A stretch of 8,029 nucleotides of DNA from JAVBKX01 sp031553835 (lineage in GTDB: Bacteria > Bacteroidota > Bacteroidia > Bacteroidales > Azobacteroidaceae), in the NCBI GenBank assembly GCA_031553835.1, contig JAVBKX010000053.1, forward strand, positions 1 to 8,029. The letters are read 5' to 3'. Below, piece by piece: positions 1 through 6,610 of this stretch; within the stretch, counting starts at the first letter, position 1; the number at the start of each line of letters is the position of its first letter. The translations under genes were made by a program, and so were the position numbers. A model generated the notes under the pieces. It was not told the origin of the DNA. It did no database searches and worked only from the letters and a program-made list of their open reading frames with translations.

Positions 1-259
1 AGAGGAAAGTCTGTATTTTAACAACTTGGCTTACCCCTTAAAATGAAGTGGGATGGGTATTCTTTTGACCAATGGATGCTAAATAAACGATTACAGCTGT
101 ATAGCCCCATTCGGACTATATTAAATTATAGAGGAAAGATAACAAGATTTTACCATCTGTCAATTCTTTCAAAATATGCTCACTCCATTTCTTACCCACA
201 TCAAAGCTTGAGTACAAAATATCAAAAAATCAATGGCTTATTCCATGCTATATATGAAT
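1..259. other. Unassigned flank downstream of the LytTR regulator
   Basis: I cannot assign any gene here with confidence. A plus-strand frame of 75 codons (43-270) exists but resembles no family I know and runs 11 nt into the 3' end of the convergent regulator gene. On the minus strand a stop-free stretch at 116-229 reads as a plausible soluble peptide (segments such as FDVGKKWSEHILKELTDG) but has no ATG and is closed by stops on both sides; it could be a gene remnant. A 9-bp direct repeat, AGAGGAAAG, occurs at 1-9 and 130-138. I see no convincing hairpin-plus-T-run terminator for the regulator operon. Confidence 0.4.
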
Positions 260-1012
260 TTATGAATTAAATGTTTTCAGAAAATCGTCTTTGTAACCCG
301 GCGACACTTCGATTTCCGATTTATCTTCGAGTACAACATAACCACCTTCCGCTTTATGATATGATTTTACATAATGAACATTGATAATATGTGATTTATG
401 TACTCTGACAAAAGGATAAGGCAATATTTCGGAAAAATGTTTCAAAAAACGGCACACCATTTTTTTGGAGCCATCGGTCAGGTATAAGTCTGTAAAATTT
501 CCATTTCCCTGTAGCCGAATAATGTCGGTTTGTTTCACCACCTCAAAACCTCCTAATGTCGGCAAAATCACCTGCCGTTTCTCGGGATGTTCTTCCCTGA
601 AATTCTCTACAATAATTTTATTCCGGTTAAAAATTTCATTCTTCATAATATGTTGCTGCACTTTATTGACAGCAACAATCAGTTCTTCGATACCAACCGG
701 TTTCAACAAATAATAAGCGGCGCTTTGATTCAACGCCTGCAATGAATATTCGGAAAATGCCGTCACAAAAATCGTTTCAAAACATAAATCTTTACAATCT
801 TCCAGCACATCGAAAGCATTTCCAAAAGGCATTTCCACGTCGAGAAAAACCAATTGGGGATTCAGTTCATGCAATAAAACGACAGCATCCTGTGCATTGC
901 AGGCTTCTCCAAGTAATTCAATCTGAGGACAATATTTTGTTAAATAATTTTTAAGCGCTTCTCTTGCAGCAGCCTCATCCTCAACAATAACACTTCGTAT
1001 TTTTTCAAACAT
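260..1012 (-). CDS. LytTR-family response regulator
   Basis: This is a 250-residue cytoplasmic DNA-binding response regulator. Residues 1-120 form a receiver domain: acidic residues E11, D12 and E13, the likely phospho-acceptor D58 in VFLDVEMP, T84 and the conserved K104-P105 pair. Residues 145-248 form a LytTR DNA-binding domain, with the hallmark region FVRVHKSHIIN at 201-211 and IIRLQGNGNFTDLYL at 164-178. The length matches the usual LytR/AlgR type. The ATG at 1012 puts the receiver domain at the very N-terminus. It lies 12 nt downstream of the sensor kinase gene on the same strand, so the two almost certainly form one operon and a cognate pair. LytTR domains bind paired direct repeats; I could not assign a target site. 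The regulon is unknown from this window. Confidence 0.95.
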   Translation of the reverse strand: MFEKIRSVIVEDEAAAREALKNYLTKYCPQIELLGEACNAQDAVVLLHELNPQLVFLDVEMPFGNAFDVLEDCKDLCFETIFVTAFSEYSLQALNQSAAYYLLKPVGIEELIVAVNKVQQHIMKNEIFNRNKIIVENFREEHPEKRQVILPTLGGFEVVKQTDIIRLQGNGNFTDLYLTDGSKKMVCRFLKHFSEILPYPFVRVHKSHIINVHYVKSYHKAEGGYVVLEDKSEIEVSPGYKDDFLKTFNS

Positions 1013-1024
1013 AATTTGGTTATT

Positions 1025-2848
1025 TTATGGGACGCGGATAACCCGGATTGGAATATAAATTTTAACGACTACCCCGCTTTGTTCATCGGTTTTATCAACC
1101 ACTTGAAAGCGGATATTTGTTTTGTACAATTTATTGAGCAACTCGATGCGCTCACTCACATTGGTCAAGCCCCGGGACTGATGCACTTTTTGATTTTTCG
1201 TTTTGATTTCGCGACTTTTCTCCAAACCAATTCCATCATCTTCAATCGTAATTACCAATTGATTACCTGAAATCGTAAAATGCAATTTCAACAAGCCTTT
1301 TTCTTCTTTATAACGCAATCCATGCCAAATCGCATTTTCCAAATGTGGCTGAATAATCATGTTGGGAACAGAAATCGACTCAGTATCAATATTCTCAGCT
1401 ACAATCACTTCATACGAAAATTGATCCTGAAAACGCAAATGTTCCAAAGACAAATATTCTTTCAACTGGTCAATTTCTTTATTCAGTTTGATAAAATCCT
1501 TATTGGAATTTTCCATCGCATTACGCATCAACCGCGAATAAGACGTGAGGAATTTATTGGCTTCCAGTTCATTATTCTGGGCGATAAACTGATTGACACT
1601 GTTCAGGCTATTAAAGATAAAATGAGGATTCATTTCCCTTCGCAACGACTGCAAAGCTATTTTTTTATTTTTAATTTTATTGTCATACAGCGCTTTAACA
1701 ACAAAAAAGATCAATATAACCATTAAAATAACAGAACCAACCAATACCGTATTAAATGTATTTTTTTCTTCTATCAACTGGTTTTGTAAGTCCCGTTCTT
1801 TTTCCAATTGATTGATGCGGGTTTCGGTCAACTGGAAAACTTTCGCATCAATCAACGAACTATCCGACTGTATCAAGGGTTCCAAATTATTTAAGAAACT
1901 CTTATATAATTGAATGCTTTCCTTATAATTTTTCTCTTCAAGATATTGTTCGGCAAGCAATTGCAGGCTCTTTTTCGCTTCGATGGTACGCCCCTTTTCC
2001 AATGCCAAATCATAAGCCTGTTGCAAAGAAGCAATTCCTTGTTCTTTTTGATCATCCATTAAATAGACAGAAGATAAAGTTTGCAATTGCTCGATCTGGT
2101 CTTTGATATCGGCCCGTTTGGAAGCTTCTTCGACCTGAACATTCTTCAACACAATTGCTTTATCATATTGTTTATCGGCAACATACACTTCGGCAATTTT
2201 ATTTTGCAGATCAACGCTTTTAACATTCTCATTGTCCACTTGTTGCAATGCTTTTTGATAATTATCCAAAGCCACTTCCCGCTGATTCATCTGCAGGTTG
2301 GTTTCGGCCATTTGTTCATAGGCAGCAGCCTTTTCAGCCGGTTCGCCTTTTTTTTCGAGCAAAGCAATATTTTGTTGCAGGTAAACGGTTTGTTTTTCAG
2401 GATTCACAATATTTTTCAACCGGTTTATATCATTTTCGCAAATCAATTGTTTCTCCTTATCATTGGTATGAGTAGCCGCTTCGCTATAGTTTTTAATAGC
2501 CTCATCATAATGCTTTTGCAGCTCTTGCACCCGCGCCAGTTCCCGGTTAAGAATATATAACTTCTCTTGATTGTTTTGTTTCAAATATACCTGTTTAGCT
2601 CGTTTCAGGTATTCTTCAGCTTTGCTGTATTCTTTCTGATTGACCAATTCTTTAGCCAACGTTTCATATTCTGCGGCAATTTTTTCCTCGCTTTCATTTT
2701 CATCCAAATACTTTGACAATTGCGATGCAGAGCGGTTCAAACTATTCGACTCTATCTTTTGCGGACTCTTCATTTTTTTTTCTGATTGAGCCACAATCGG
2801 AAAAGTAAAGAAAAATAAAAGCAATACTATGTAAATTTTTACAGGCAT
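1025..2848 (-). CDS. TPR-containing LytS-type sensor histidine kinase
   Basis: This is a 607-residue membrane sensor kinase. A signal peptide occupies residues 1-21 (hydrophobic LLLFFFTF, ending in VAQ). A helical sensor region of TPR-like repeats runs from about 57 to 325, with motifs such as EYSKAEEYLKRA and HYDEAIKNYSEA, and is predicted to be periplasmic. A short coiled coil (about 340-362) leads to one membrane helix at about 366-385. The cytoplasmic part is a His_kinase/HATPase module: the phospho-accepting H409 lies in MNPHFIFNSLN, the N-box is PHLENAIWHG (N505) and the G-box is DDGIG (537-541). The frame stays open for 73 more codons upstream, to an ATG at 3067, but that extension has no domain character and crosses a dispersed repeat, whereas the ATG at 2848 starts exactly at the signal peptide. 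The cognate LytTR regulator follows after 12 nt. The tail RVIRVP after the usual end of the ATPase fold is unusual. Confidence 0.93.
   Translation of the reverse strand: MPVKIYIVLLLFFFTFPIVAQSEKKMKSPQKIESNSLNRSASQLSKYLDENESEEKIAAEYETLAKELVNQKEYSKAEEYLKRAKQVYLKQNNQEKLYILNRELARVQELQKHYDEAIKNYSEAATHTNDKEKQLICENDINRLKNIVNPEKQTVYLQQNIALLEKKGEPAEKAAAYEQMAETNLQMNQREVALDNYQKALQQVDNENVKSVDLQNKIAEVYVADKQYDKAIVLKNVQVEEASKRADIKDQIEQLQTLSSVYLMDDQKEQGIASLQQAYDLALEKGRTIEAKKSLQLLAEQYLEEKNYKESIQLYKSFLNNLEPLIQSDSSLIDAKVFQLTETRINQLEKERDLQNQLIEEKNTFNTVLVGSVILMVILIFFVVKALYDNKIKNKKIALQSLRREMNPHFIFNSLNSVNQFIAQNNELEANKFLTSYSRLMRNAMENSNKDFIKLNKEIDQLKEYLSLEHLRFQDQFSYEVIVAENIDTESISVPNMIIQPHLENAIWHGLRYKEEKGLLKLHFTISGNQLVITIEDDGIGLEKSREIKTKNQKVHQSRGLTNVSERIELLNKLYKTNIRFQVVDKTDEQSGVVVKIYIPIRVIRVP
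1031..1051 (-). repeat. Possible decayed CGGAT-type repeat forming the kinase C-terminal tail
   Basis: The plus strand reads GACGCGGATAACCCGGATTG here, two CGGAT units about 9-10 bp apart. On the minus strand this gives ATCCGGGTTATCCGCGT, which resembles ATCCGTGAGCATCCGCGT in the intergenic element at 2998-3074. It encodes the last residues of the histidine kinase just before its stop codon. The similarity is short and may be chance, since the encoded IRVIRV is itself repetitive. Confidence 0.3.
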
Positions 2849-2997
2849 AAAACTCAATTTCGTTTTGCGAGTGTAAAGTAACAAAATTTCAACATTCCCT
2901 ACTGCATGTTTCACCAACTTAATATCCGGTTTCACACATTCTGCCCAAAACCGATTATTTTTTGTACATATTTTTGACTTGTGAATAGAATACTGAT

Positions 2998-3074
2998 AAC
3001 ACGGAATACACAGAAATTCGCTGCTAATGATAAATAAATCCGTGAGCATCCGCGTTGTCCGCTTCATCGGTGTT
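2998..3074. repeat. CGGAT-type intergenic repeat with imperfect terminal inverted repeats
   Basis: This 77-bp element lies between the divergent kinase and vWA genes. Read on the minus strand it begins AACACCGATGAAGCGG and has CGGA or CGAT units roughly every 9-10 bp (CGATGAAG, CGGACAACG, CGGATGCTCA, CGGATTTATT). Its other end, read inward on the plus strand, is AACACGGAATACACAG, giving imperfect inverted ends AACAC-S-GA. Interspersed sequences built from ACGGAT or ACAGAT units are, to my knowledge, common between genes in Bacteroidota and other phyla; I assign it to that general class from memory. Apart from this element, the 274-nt gap (2849-3122) holds no promoter I can define well. Confidence 0.6.
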
Positions 3075-3122
3075 CTATGCTATAAAAAACAATCAATTAC
3101 TAACTTTTAAAATAATTGGATT

Positions 3123-4247
3123 ATGAAAACTTTCAAACTGTTTAGCGTAATGCTTATTGCTTTGCTTTCTGTGAATTGTTCATCAGGAAATGCACAAAAA
3201 AAGAGTGATACAAAAATTCAGGTCGCCATTTTACTCGACACTTCCAACAGTATGGACGGATTGATCGACCAGGCCAAATCACGATTGTGGAATATTGTAA
3301 ACACCTTAACGACATTGAAGTATAAGGGACAAACTCCGGAAATCGAAATTGCTCTTTATGAATATGGGAATGACGGATTATCCCAAAAAACCGGTTACAT
3401 CCGTCAAGTAACCCCGCTGACTACCGATCTGGATTTGATTTCGGAAAAATTATTCAGTTTGAAAACCAACGGTGGTTCGGAATACTGTGGAGCTGTCATT
3501 AAAAAAGCAACCGAACAACTGCAATGGGGCACAAATGAAGCCGACATGAAATTGATTTATATCGCCGGCAATGAAGGATTCAATCAGGGGAATATAAATT
3601 ATAAAGAAGCCAGCCGGGATGCTTCAGGCAAAAATATTTATATCAATACAATTTATTGCGGAGATTATCGCGATGGGATCAACGAACTTTGGGAATCGGG
3701 AGCAAAAGTTGGAAAAGGCAAATATTTTAATATTGATTCCAATGCCCGGGTACAATTTATTTCTACGCCATACGATGACAAAATTTCTATTTGCAACGAA
3801 CGGCTGAATAAGACTTACATCAGTTATGGGACGGCAGGTGTTGCAAAACAACAAAATCAGGCTGTGCAGGACAACAATGCCAAAACGCTGTCGTCGGCCA
3901 ATTATGCAGAAAGAGTGGTTAGCAAATCAAAATCCGTTTACAAAAACGAGTCGTGGGATTTGGTTGATAAAGTAAAAGAAGATCCTGCTGCTATTTCAAA
4001 AATTAATAAAAAGGAATTAGCCAAAGAATACCAAAACAAAACGACTGAAGAAATAAAAATAATAGTGGCCGAAAAATCGAAAGAAAGAGAAGTCATTCAA
4101 CAAGAAATCAATCAATTGGCCAAACAACGTCAGGATTATATTGATGCAGAGATGAAAAAACAAGGCAACCAAGACGATCTGGGAAATGCTATCAATTCTT
4201 CTGTGTTGGCATTTGCAAAAACCAAAGGATACGAGGTGGAGAAATGA
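3123..4247 (+). CDS. Exported vWA-domain protein, probable lipoprotein
   Basis: The product has 374 residues. An N-terminal signal sequence ends at C19 (MLIALLSVNC-SSG), which suggests lipidation, although N at the -1 position is not the canonical lipobox. A von Willebrand factor A domain spans about 31-235. The MIDAS DxSxS motif is D39-T-S41-N-S43 and a candidate third ligand is T115 (LKTNGGSEYCG). Where classic domains carry a TDGE-like segment, this one has IAGNEGF (147-153); a GNE version occurs in a recognisable branch of bacterial vWA proteins, so it is not necessarily a defect. Residues 308-348 are charged and helical, probably coiled coil, in a C-terminal extension of unknown role. 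vWA domains bind protein partners through a metal ion, so this is likely an envelope adhesion or scaffold protein. It is a single gene, divergent from the kinase and convergent with the beta-barrel gene, with a repeat on each side. Its TGA stop lies in the downstream palindrome. Confidence 0.85.
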   Translation: MKTFKLFSVMLIALLSVNCSSGNAQKKSDTKIQVAILLDTSNSMDGLIDQAKSRLWNIVNTLTTLKYKGQTPEIEIALYEYGNDGLSQKTGYIRQVTPLTTDLDLISEKLFSLKTNGGSEYCGAVIKKATEQLQWGTNEADMKLIYIAGNEGFNQGNINYKEASRDASGKNIYINTIYCGDYRDGINELWESGAKVGKGKYFNIDSNARVQFISTPYDDKISICNERLNKTYISYGTAGVAKQQNQAVQDNNAKTLSSANYAERVVSKSKSVYKNESWDLVDKVKEDPAAISKINKKELAKEYQNKTTEEIKIIVAEKSKEREVIQQEINQLAKQRQDYIDAEMKKQGNQDDLGNAINSSVLAFAKTKGYEVEK

Positions 4248-4315
4248 GTTGAGTGGATAGTGGAGAATGGAGAGTTGTAATTCTCAATTCTCCACTCTCC
4301 ATTCTCAACTACTCA
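4245..4315. repeat. Long imperfect palindrome between convergent genes, possible bidirectional terminator
   Basis: Purine-rich units (GGAGAATGGAGAGTTG at 4262-4277) face pyrimidine-rich units (CAATTCTCCACTCTCC at 4285-4300) across a 7-nt loop; 14 of 16 positions are Watson-Crick pairs, one is a G-T wobble and one a mismatch. The pairing continues outward with gaps: 4249-4253 with 4304-4308, and TGAG (4245-4248) with CTCA (4312-4315). The outer TGA on each strand is the stop codon of the gene entering from that side. A related copy of the unit, GTGGAGAAATGAGTTG, lies at 4236-4251, so the repeat may extend into the last codons of the vWA gene. There is no clean T-run, so it is not a textbook intrinsic terminator, although a hairpin of this size between convergent genes could stop transcription or protect 3' ends. 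Internal repetitiveness suggests a dispersed intergenic element. Confidence 0.65.
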
Positions 4316-5092
4316 AAATCCCAGCTTAATTCCGGCTCCCATCGGCTGCACATCAGGACCTTTCCCTTCTTTAAACATCGACATGGGTGAATAGTAAGCA
4401 AAAATACTGACATTATCGAATCCGACTTGGGCATACAAACGGACAGTTGCCGGCAAGATATTCAAATCCCGTCCTAAATCAACTTGCATTGTTTTGCCAT
4501 TCACTGAATATTCTACTTGTGATTTGGAATAACATTTCAAATAAGCAATGGCACCGGCAGAAATAAAAAATTCATCTAATTGATATTCAAGCAATAATGG
4601 AAATGTAAAATAATAGGCAAGTAATTTGCTGGAATTATAATGAATGCCAACCGGAGCTTCGATAAATTGTGTAACACCATCAATTTCGCCCAATCCGACA
4701 TTTCCCTTAAAATGGTAGCGGCTCCAATCCACTCCTACTCCACTGACCAACAACCAATGGCTACCCAACGCTTTATAAATATCAATTGCATTCAAAGAGA
4801 CTGTATAAGATTGGCTAAAACTCAAATCCGCCTGATTTCCCAATCCTTCCAGGTCTGAAAAAGAAAATCCGAATCCTGTCCAGTGCGGATTACTGGCTTT
4901 CTTTTTCCACGAAAAAAACAAACTATAGTGAGTACCATCATACGTAACGGAGCTTTTCTTTTCTGCATTCACGCTGGTATGTACATCCGAATCACAGGAT
5001 GTATATAATACAACGGCTGTAGAATCAGGCTCTTGCGCATAAACCATTACACAGACAAAAAGCAAACTCAGGGAAAATAATAACTGTTTCAT
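4313..5092 (-). CDS. Outer-membrane beta-barrel protein, last gene of the ECF sigma operon
   Basis: The product has 259 residues, with a signal peptide at 1-20 (LLFSLSLLFVCVMVYAQ). After an 80-residue start lacking clear motifs come alternating polar/hydrophobic strands rich in Y, F and G (for example HWLLVSGVGVDWSRYHF, LLAYYFTFPLLLEYQL, FFISAGAIAYLKCY, ILPATVRLYAQVGF, VSIFAYYSPMSMF). The protein ends in GAGIKLGF, and a terminal phenylalanine is the classic C-terminal signal of outer-membrane beta-barrels. The size fits a small 8-10 strand barrel of the PorT-like or OMP_b-brl type; no substrate can be inferred. It starts 2 nt after the stop of the upstream gene, so translation is probably coupled and its expression depends on the sigma operon. 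The stop codon is contributed by the palindrome at 4245-4315. Confidence 0.75.
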   Translation of the reverse strand: MKQLLFSLSLLFVCVMVYAQEPDSTAVVLYTSCDSDVHTSVNAEKKSSVTYDGTHYSLFFSWKKKASNPHWTGFGFSFSDLEGLGNQADLSFSQSYTVSLNAIDIYKALGSHWLLVSGVGVDWSRYHFKGNVGLGEIDGVTQFIEAPVGIHYNSSKLLAYYFTFPLLLEYQLDEFFISAGAIAYLKCYSKSQVEYSVNGKTMQVDLGRDLNILPATVRLYAQVGFDNVSIFAYYSPMSMFKEGKGPDVQPMGAGIKLGF

Positions 5093-5094
5093 AA

Positions 5095-5583
5095 TTATTG
5101 TAATTTTATTCGTTTATCATTCACATAAATAAAAAGATCTTTCAATTTATCCAATTCTCTTTTCAATTCGGATGGTACAAAATCACATTGTATATAAATC
5201 AATGTCACCGTTTTACCTTTTACTTTATACAGGATATATTCATGAAGAGGGGCATACGGTTCTCGTTTCAAATAATAATATCCGCTTTCCACTTCACCGT
5301 CTTTCACCGTTTCCATCACCTTTTTCCCCCCCTGCATATCATCATTAATAGCCTGAATAACTTCTTGTTGAGCAAAATCACTCAATTCGGTAATCATACT
5401 TTTATAAAAACTGATACGAGTATGTCCTTCCAGCACATCTGTGGACAATTCGATCAAGACCGCACCTCGTTTTTTGCCATACATATTAAATATTTTTTCT
5501 ATAGCCAACGATTCCTGGGATAGTATTTGTCCTATTGGCAAAACCATCAAACAGAGCAACATTATTTTTTTACATGCATTCAT
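5095..5583 (-). CDS. Small exported protein of unknown function in the ECF sigma operon
   Basis: The product has 162 residues from the ATG at 5583; an in-frame GTG two codons earlier (5589) is an alternative. Residues 1-23 are a signal peptide (IMLLCLMVLPIGQILSQ). There is no cysteine just after it, so a soluble periplasmic location is likelier than a lipoprotein. The mature part contains IEKIFNMYGKKRGAVLIELS (28-47), a helical middle, SGYYYLKRE (100-108), and a C-terminal strand-rich segment with KTVTLIYIQCDF (124-135) followed by a charged helix. This layout recalls small exported DUF proteins encoded beside ECF sigma factors in Bacteroides (DUF4252- or DUF6108-like), but I am not sure of the family. 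The gene contains a run of seven G on the coding strand at 5326-5332 followed by five A, a possible slippage site. It is 18 nt after the membrane protein gene and 2 nt before the barrel gene. Confidence 0.75.
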   Translation of the reverse strand: MNACKKIMLLCLMVLPIGQILSQESLAIEKIFNMYGKKRGAVLIELSTDVLEGHTRISFYKSMITELSDFAQQEVIQAINDDMQGGKKVMETVKDGEVESGYYYLKREPYAPLHEYILYKVKGKTVTLIYIQCDFVPSELKRELDKLKDLFIYVNDKRIKLQ

Positions 5584-5601
5584 TTTCACTTCTCAATTTT
5601 A

Positions 5602-6060
5602 TTATTCGAAAAAATCATCCAACATATTAATTTGCGAAGACAGTACCTCATCGTTTGTTTCCGAAAAATAATCCAACGTATTCAATGTCTCAGACTGGAT
5701 AGTAGAAAAATCAGTATATTTGACACCATTGATATATACACACGACTGTAAAACCGGGTCATGATGCGGAATTCCGACTTTGATACCGAGCAATAGCAAG
5801 ATACTGGCAGCCACCCCAATGCTTATCCTCCAAATCCACCGCCGTTGGCTGGTATGCGGCAATATTAAAGGCGATTCGTCCCGTTTCAAGATTTCTTTTT
5901 CGAGAGAAAAAAACTCAAATATCGGTTTATATTGTTCCAATGATTCGGGAATCTCATCTTGCCGAAAATAATTGCGAAGTTCCTCTTCTTCAAATAATGA
6001 AGTTTGTCCTTCAAAATATTTCTCCAGCAATTGCCTTATATATTTATTATCATTTTCCAT
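5602..6060 (-). CDS. Single-pass membrane protein, candidate anti-sigma factor
   Basis: The product has 152 residues. The N-terminal cytoplasmic part (1-74) is helical and acidic; YIRQLLEKYFEGQTSLFEEE (7-26) resembles the N-terminus of small Bacteroidetes proteins encoded after ECF sigma genes. One membrane helix at about 75-97 (ISIGVAASILLLLGIKVGI) is preceded by the positive cluster QRRWIWR, which supports an inside N-terminus. The remaining 55 residues would be periplasmic and include CVYINGVKYTDF and an acidic end, LDDFFE. It shows neither the zinc-binding HxxxCxxC motif of ZAS anti-sigma factors nor a FecR domain. It begins 17 nt after the sigma gene. Position, topology and size make it the likely membrane tether of that sigma factor; this role is inferred and not shown by a defining motif. 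Confidence 0.72.
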   Translation of the reverse strand: MENDNKYIRQLLEKYFEGQTSLFEEEELRNYFRQDEIPESLEQYKPIFEFFSLEKEILKRDESPLILPHTSQRRWIWRISIGVAASILLLLGIKVGIPHHDPVLQSCVYINGVKYTDFSTIQSETLNTLDYFSETNDEVLSSQINMLDDFFE

Positions 6061-6077
6061 TTTTTAATTCTTCATTC

Positions 6078-6584
6078 TTAATTTTTTCGATAGTTCTGTA
6101 TCTCACAAAACTTATCCCGTACCCGCTTCCGCGCCCGTGAGAGATTCATTGTTACGGCCGTAACCTGAGTTCCTATAATATCTGCAATCTCCTGCAATTC
6201 AAAGCCTTCCACATCTCGCATCAAAATGATCCGCCGTTGCAATTCAGGGAGTTGTTCTATAAGCAGCCGGATTAAAGCAACTGCATCTTGCATTTCTACT
6301 TCCAGATACGGATTTGTTTTTTCCGGATATACATTTAAAGTATCCGCATCCATCGTAGTCCGCTGCATTCTAAGTTTGTCAACACACCCATTTTTAACCG
6401 TTTGAATCGCAAATCCCGCCGGATTAGCAATATTCATCAACTGCATACGACTGTTCCATAGACGCAGCAAAGATTCCTGCACTACATCTTCGGCATCTTC
6501 TTCGTTCTGCAACATCTTCACGGCAACCATCAACATATTTTGCCTGAGTGGAACAATAACTGATGTGAATTCTTCGATCGACAT
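6078..6584 (-). CDS. ECF-type RNA polymerase sigma-70 factor
   Basis: The product has 168 residues, the standard length for an ECF sigma factor. Region 2 spans about 10-75, with EDAEDVVQESLLRLW (29-43) as the core-binding signature and NPAGFAIQTVKNGCVDKLR (54-72) for -10 recognition. Region 4 spans about 105-160: LPELQRRIILMRDVEGFELQ (112-131) is followed by a helix-turn-helix, EIADIIGTQVTAVTMNLSRA (132-151). I chose the ATG at 6584; the frame extends seven codons further to a TTG at 6605, but that overlaps a possible promoter element and adds nothing conserved. It heads a four-gene operon with a membrane protein, a periplasmic protein and a beta-barrel. ECF factors of this layout are usually held inactive by the adjacent membrane protein and activate their own operon. 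The promoter it recognises cannot be deduced here. Confidence 0.93.
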   Translation of the reverse strand: MSIEEFTSVIVPLRQNMLMVAVKMLQNEEDAEDVVQESLLRLWNSRMQLMNIANPAGFAIQTVKNGCVDKLRMQRTTMDADTLNVYPEKTNPYLEVEMQDAVALIRLLIEQLPELQRRIILMRDVEGFELQEIADIIGTQVTAVTMNLSRARKRVRDKFCEIQNYRKN

Positions 6585-6602
6585 TCTATTGTATTGACGA
6601 TG

Positions 6603-6610
6603 CAAAGGAA
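6603..6610 (-). promoter_or_regulatory. Possible -7 element for the ECF sigma operon
   Basis: On the minus strand this reads TTCCTTTG, followed by CA. It matches the Bacteroidetes -7 consensus TAnnTTTG except for the second base. I found no TTTG about 19 bp upstream, so either the match is incidental or the -33 box is weak. It would place the transcript start only about 10-15 nt before the ATG at 6584. Confidence 0.25.

Noticed and set aside
43..270. A 75-codon plus-strand frame at the left end
   Set aside because: It has no recognisable motif and no clear ribosome-binding site, and it overlaps the 3' end of the convergent regulator gene; not supported well enough to call a gene.
2081..2560. 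A 159-codon plus-strand frame opposite the kinase, hydrophobic in translation
   Set aside because: It is antisense to the TPR region; its hydrophobic look is what results from reading the complement of Lys/Glu/Gln-rich codons.
2849..3067. A 73-codon N-terminal extension of the histidine kinase starting at an ATG at 3067
   Set aside because: A clean signal peptide begins at the ATG at 2848, and the extension crosses the dispersed repeat and shows no domain character.
6585..6605. A TTG start seven codons upstream of the sigma factor ATG
   Set aside because: The ATG at 6584 gives a standard ECF length, and the TTG overlaps a possible -7 promoter element.
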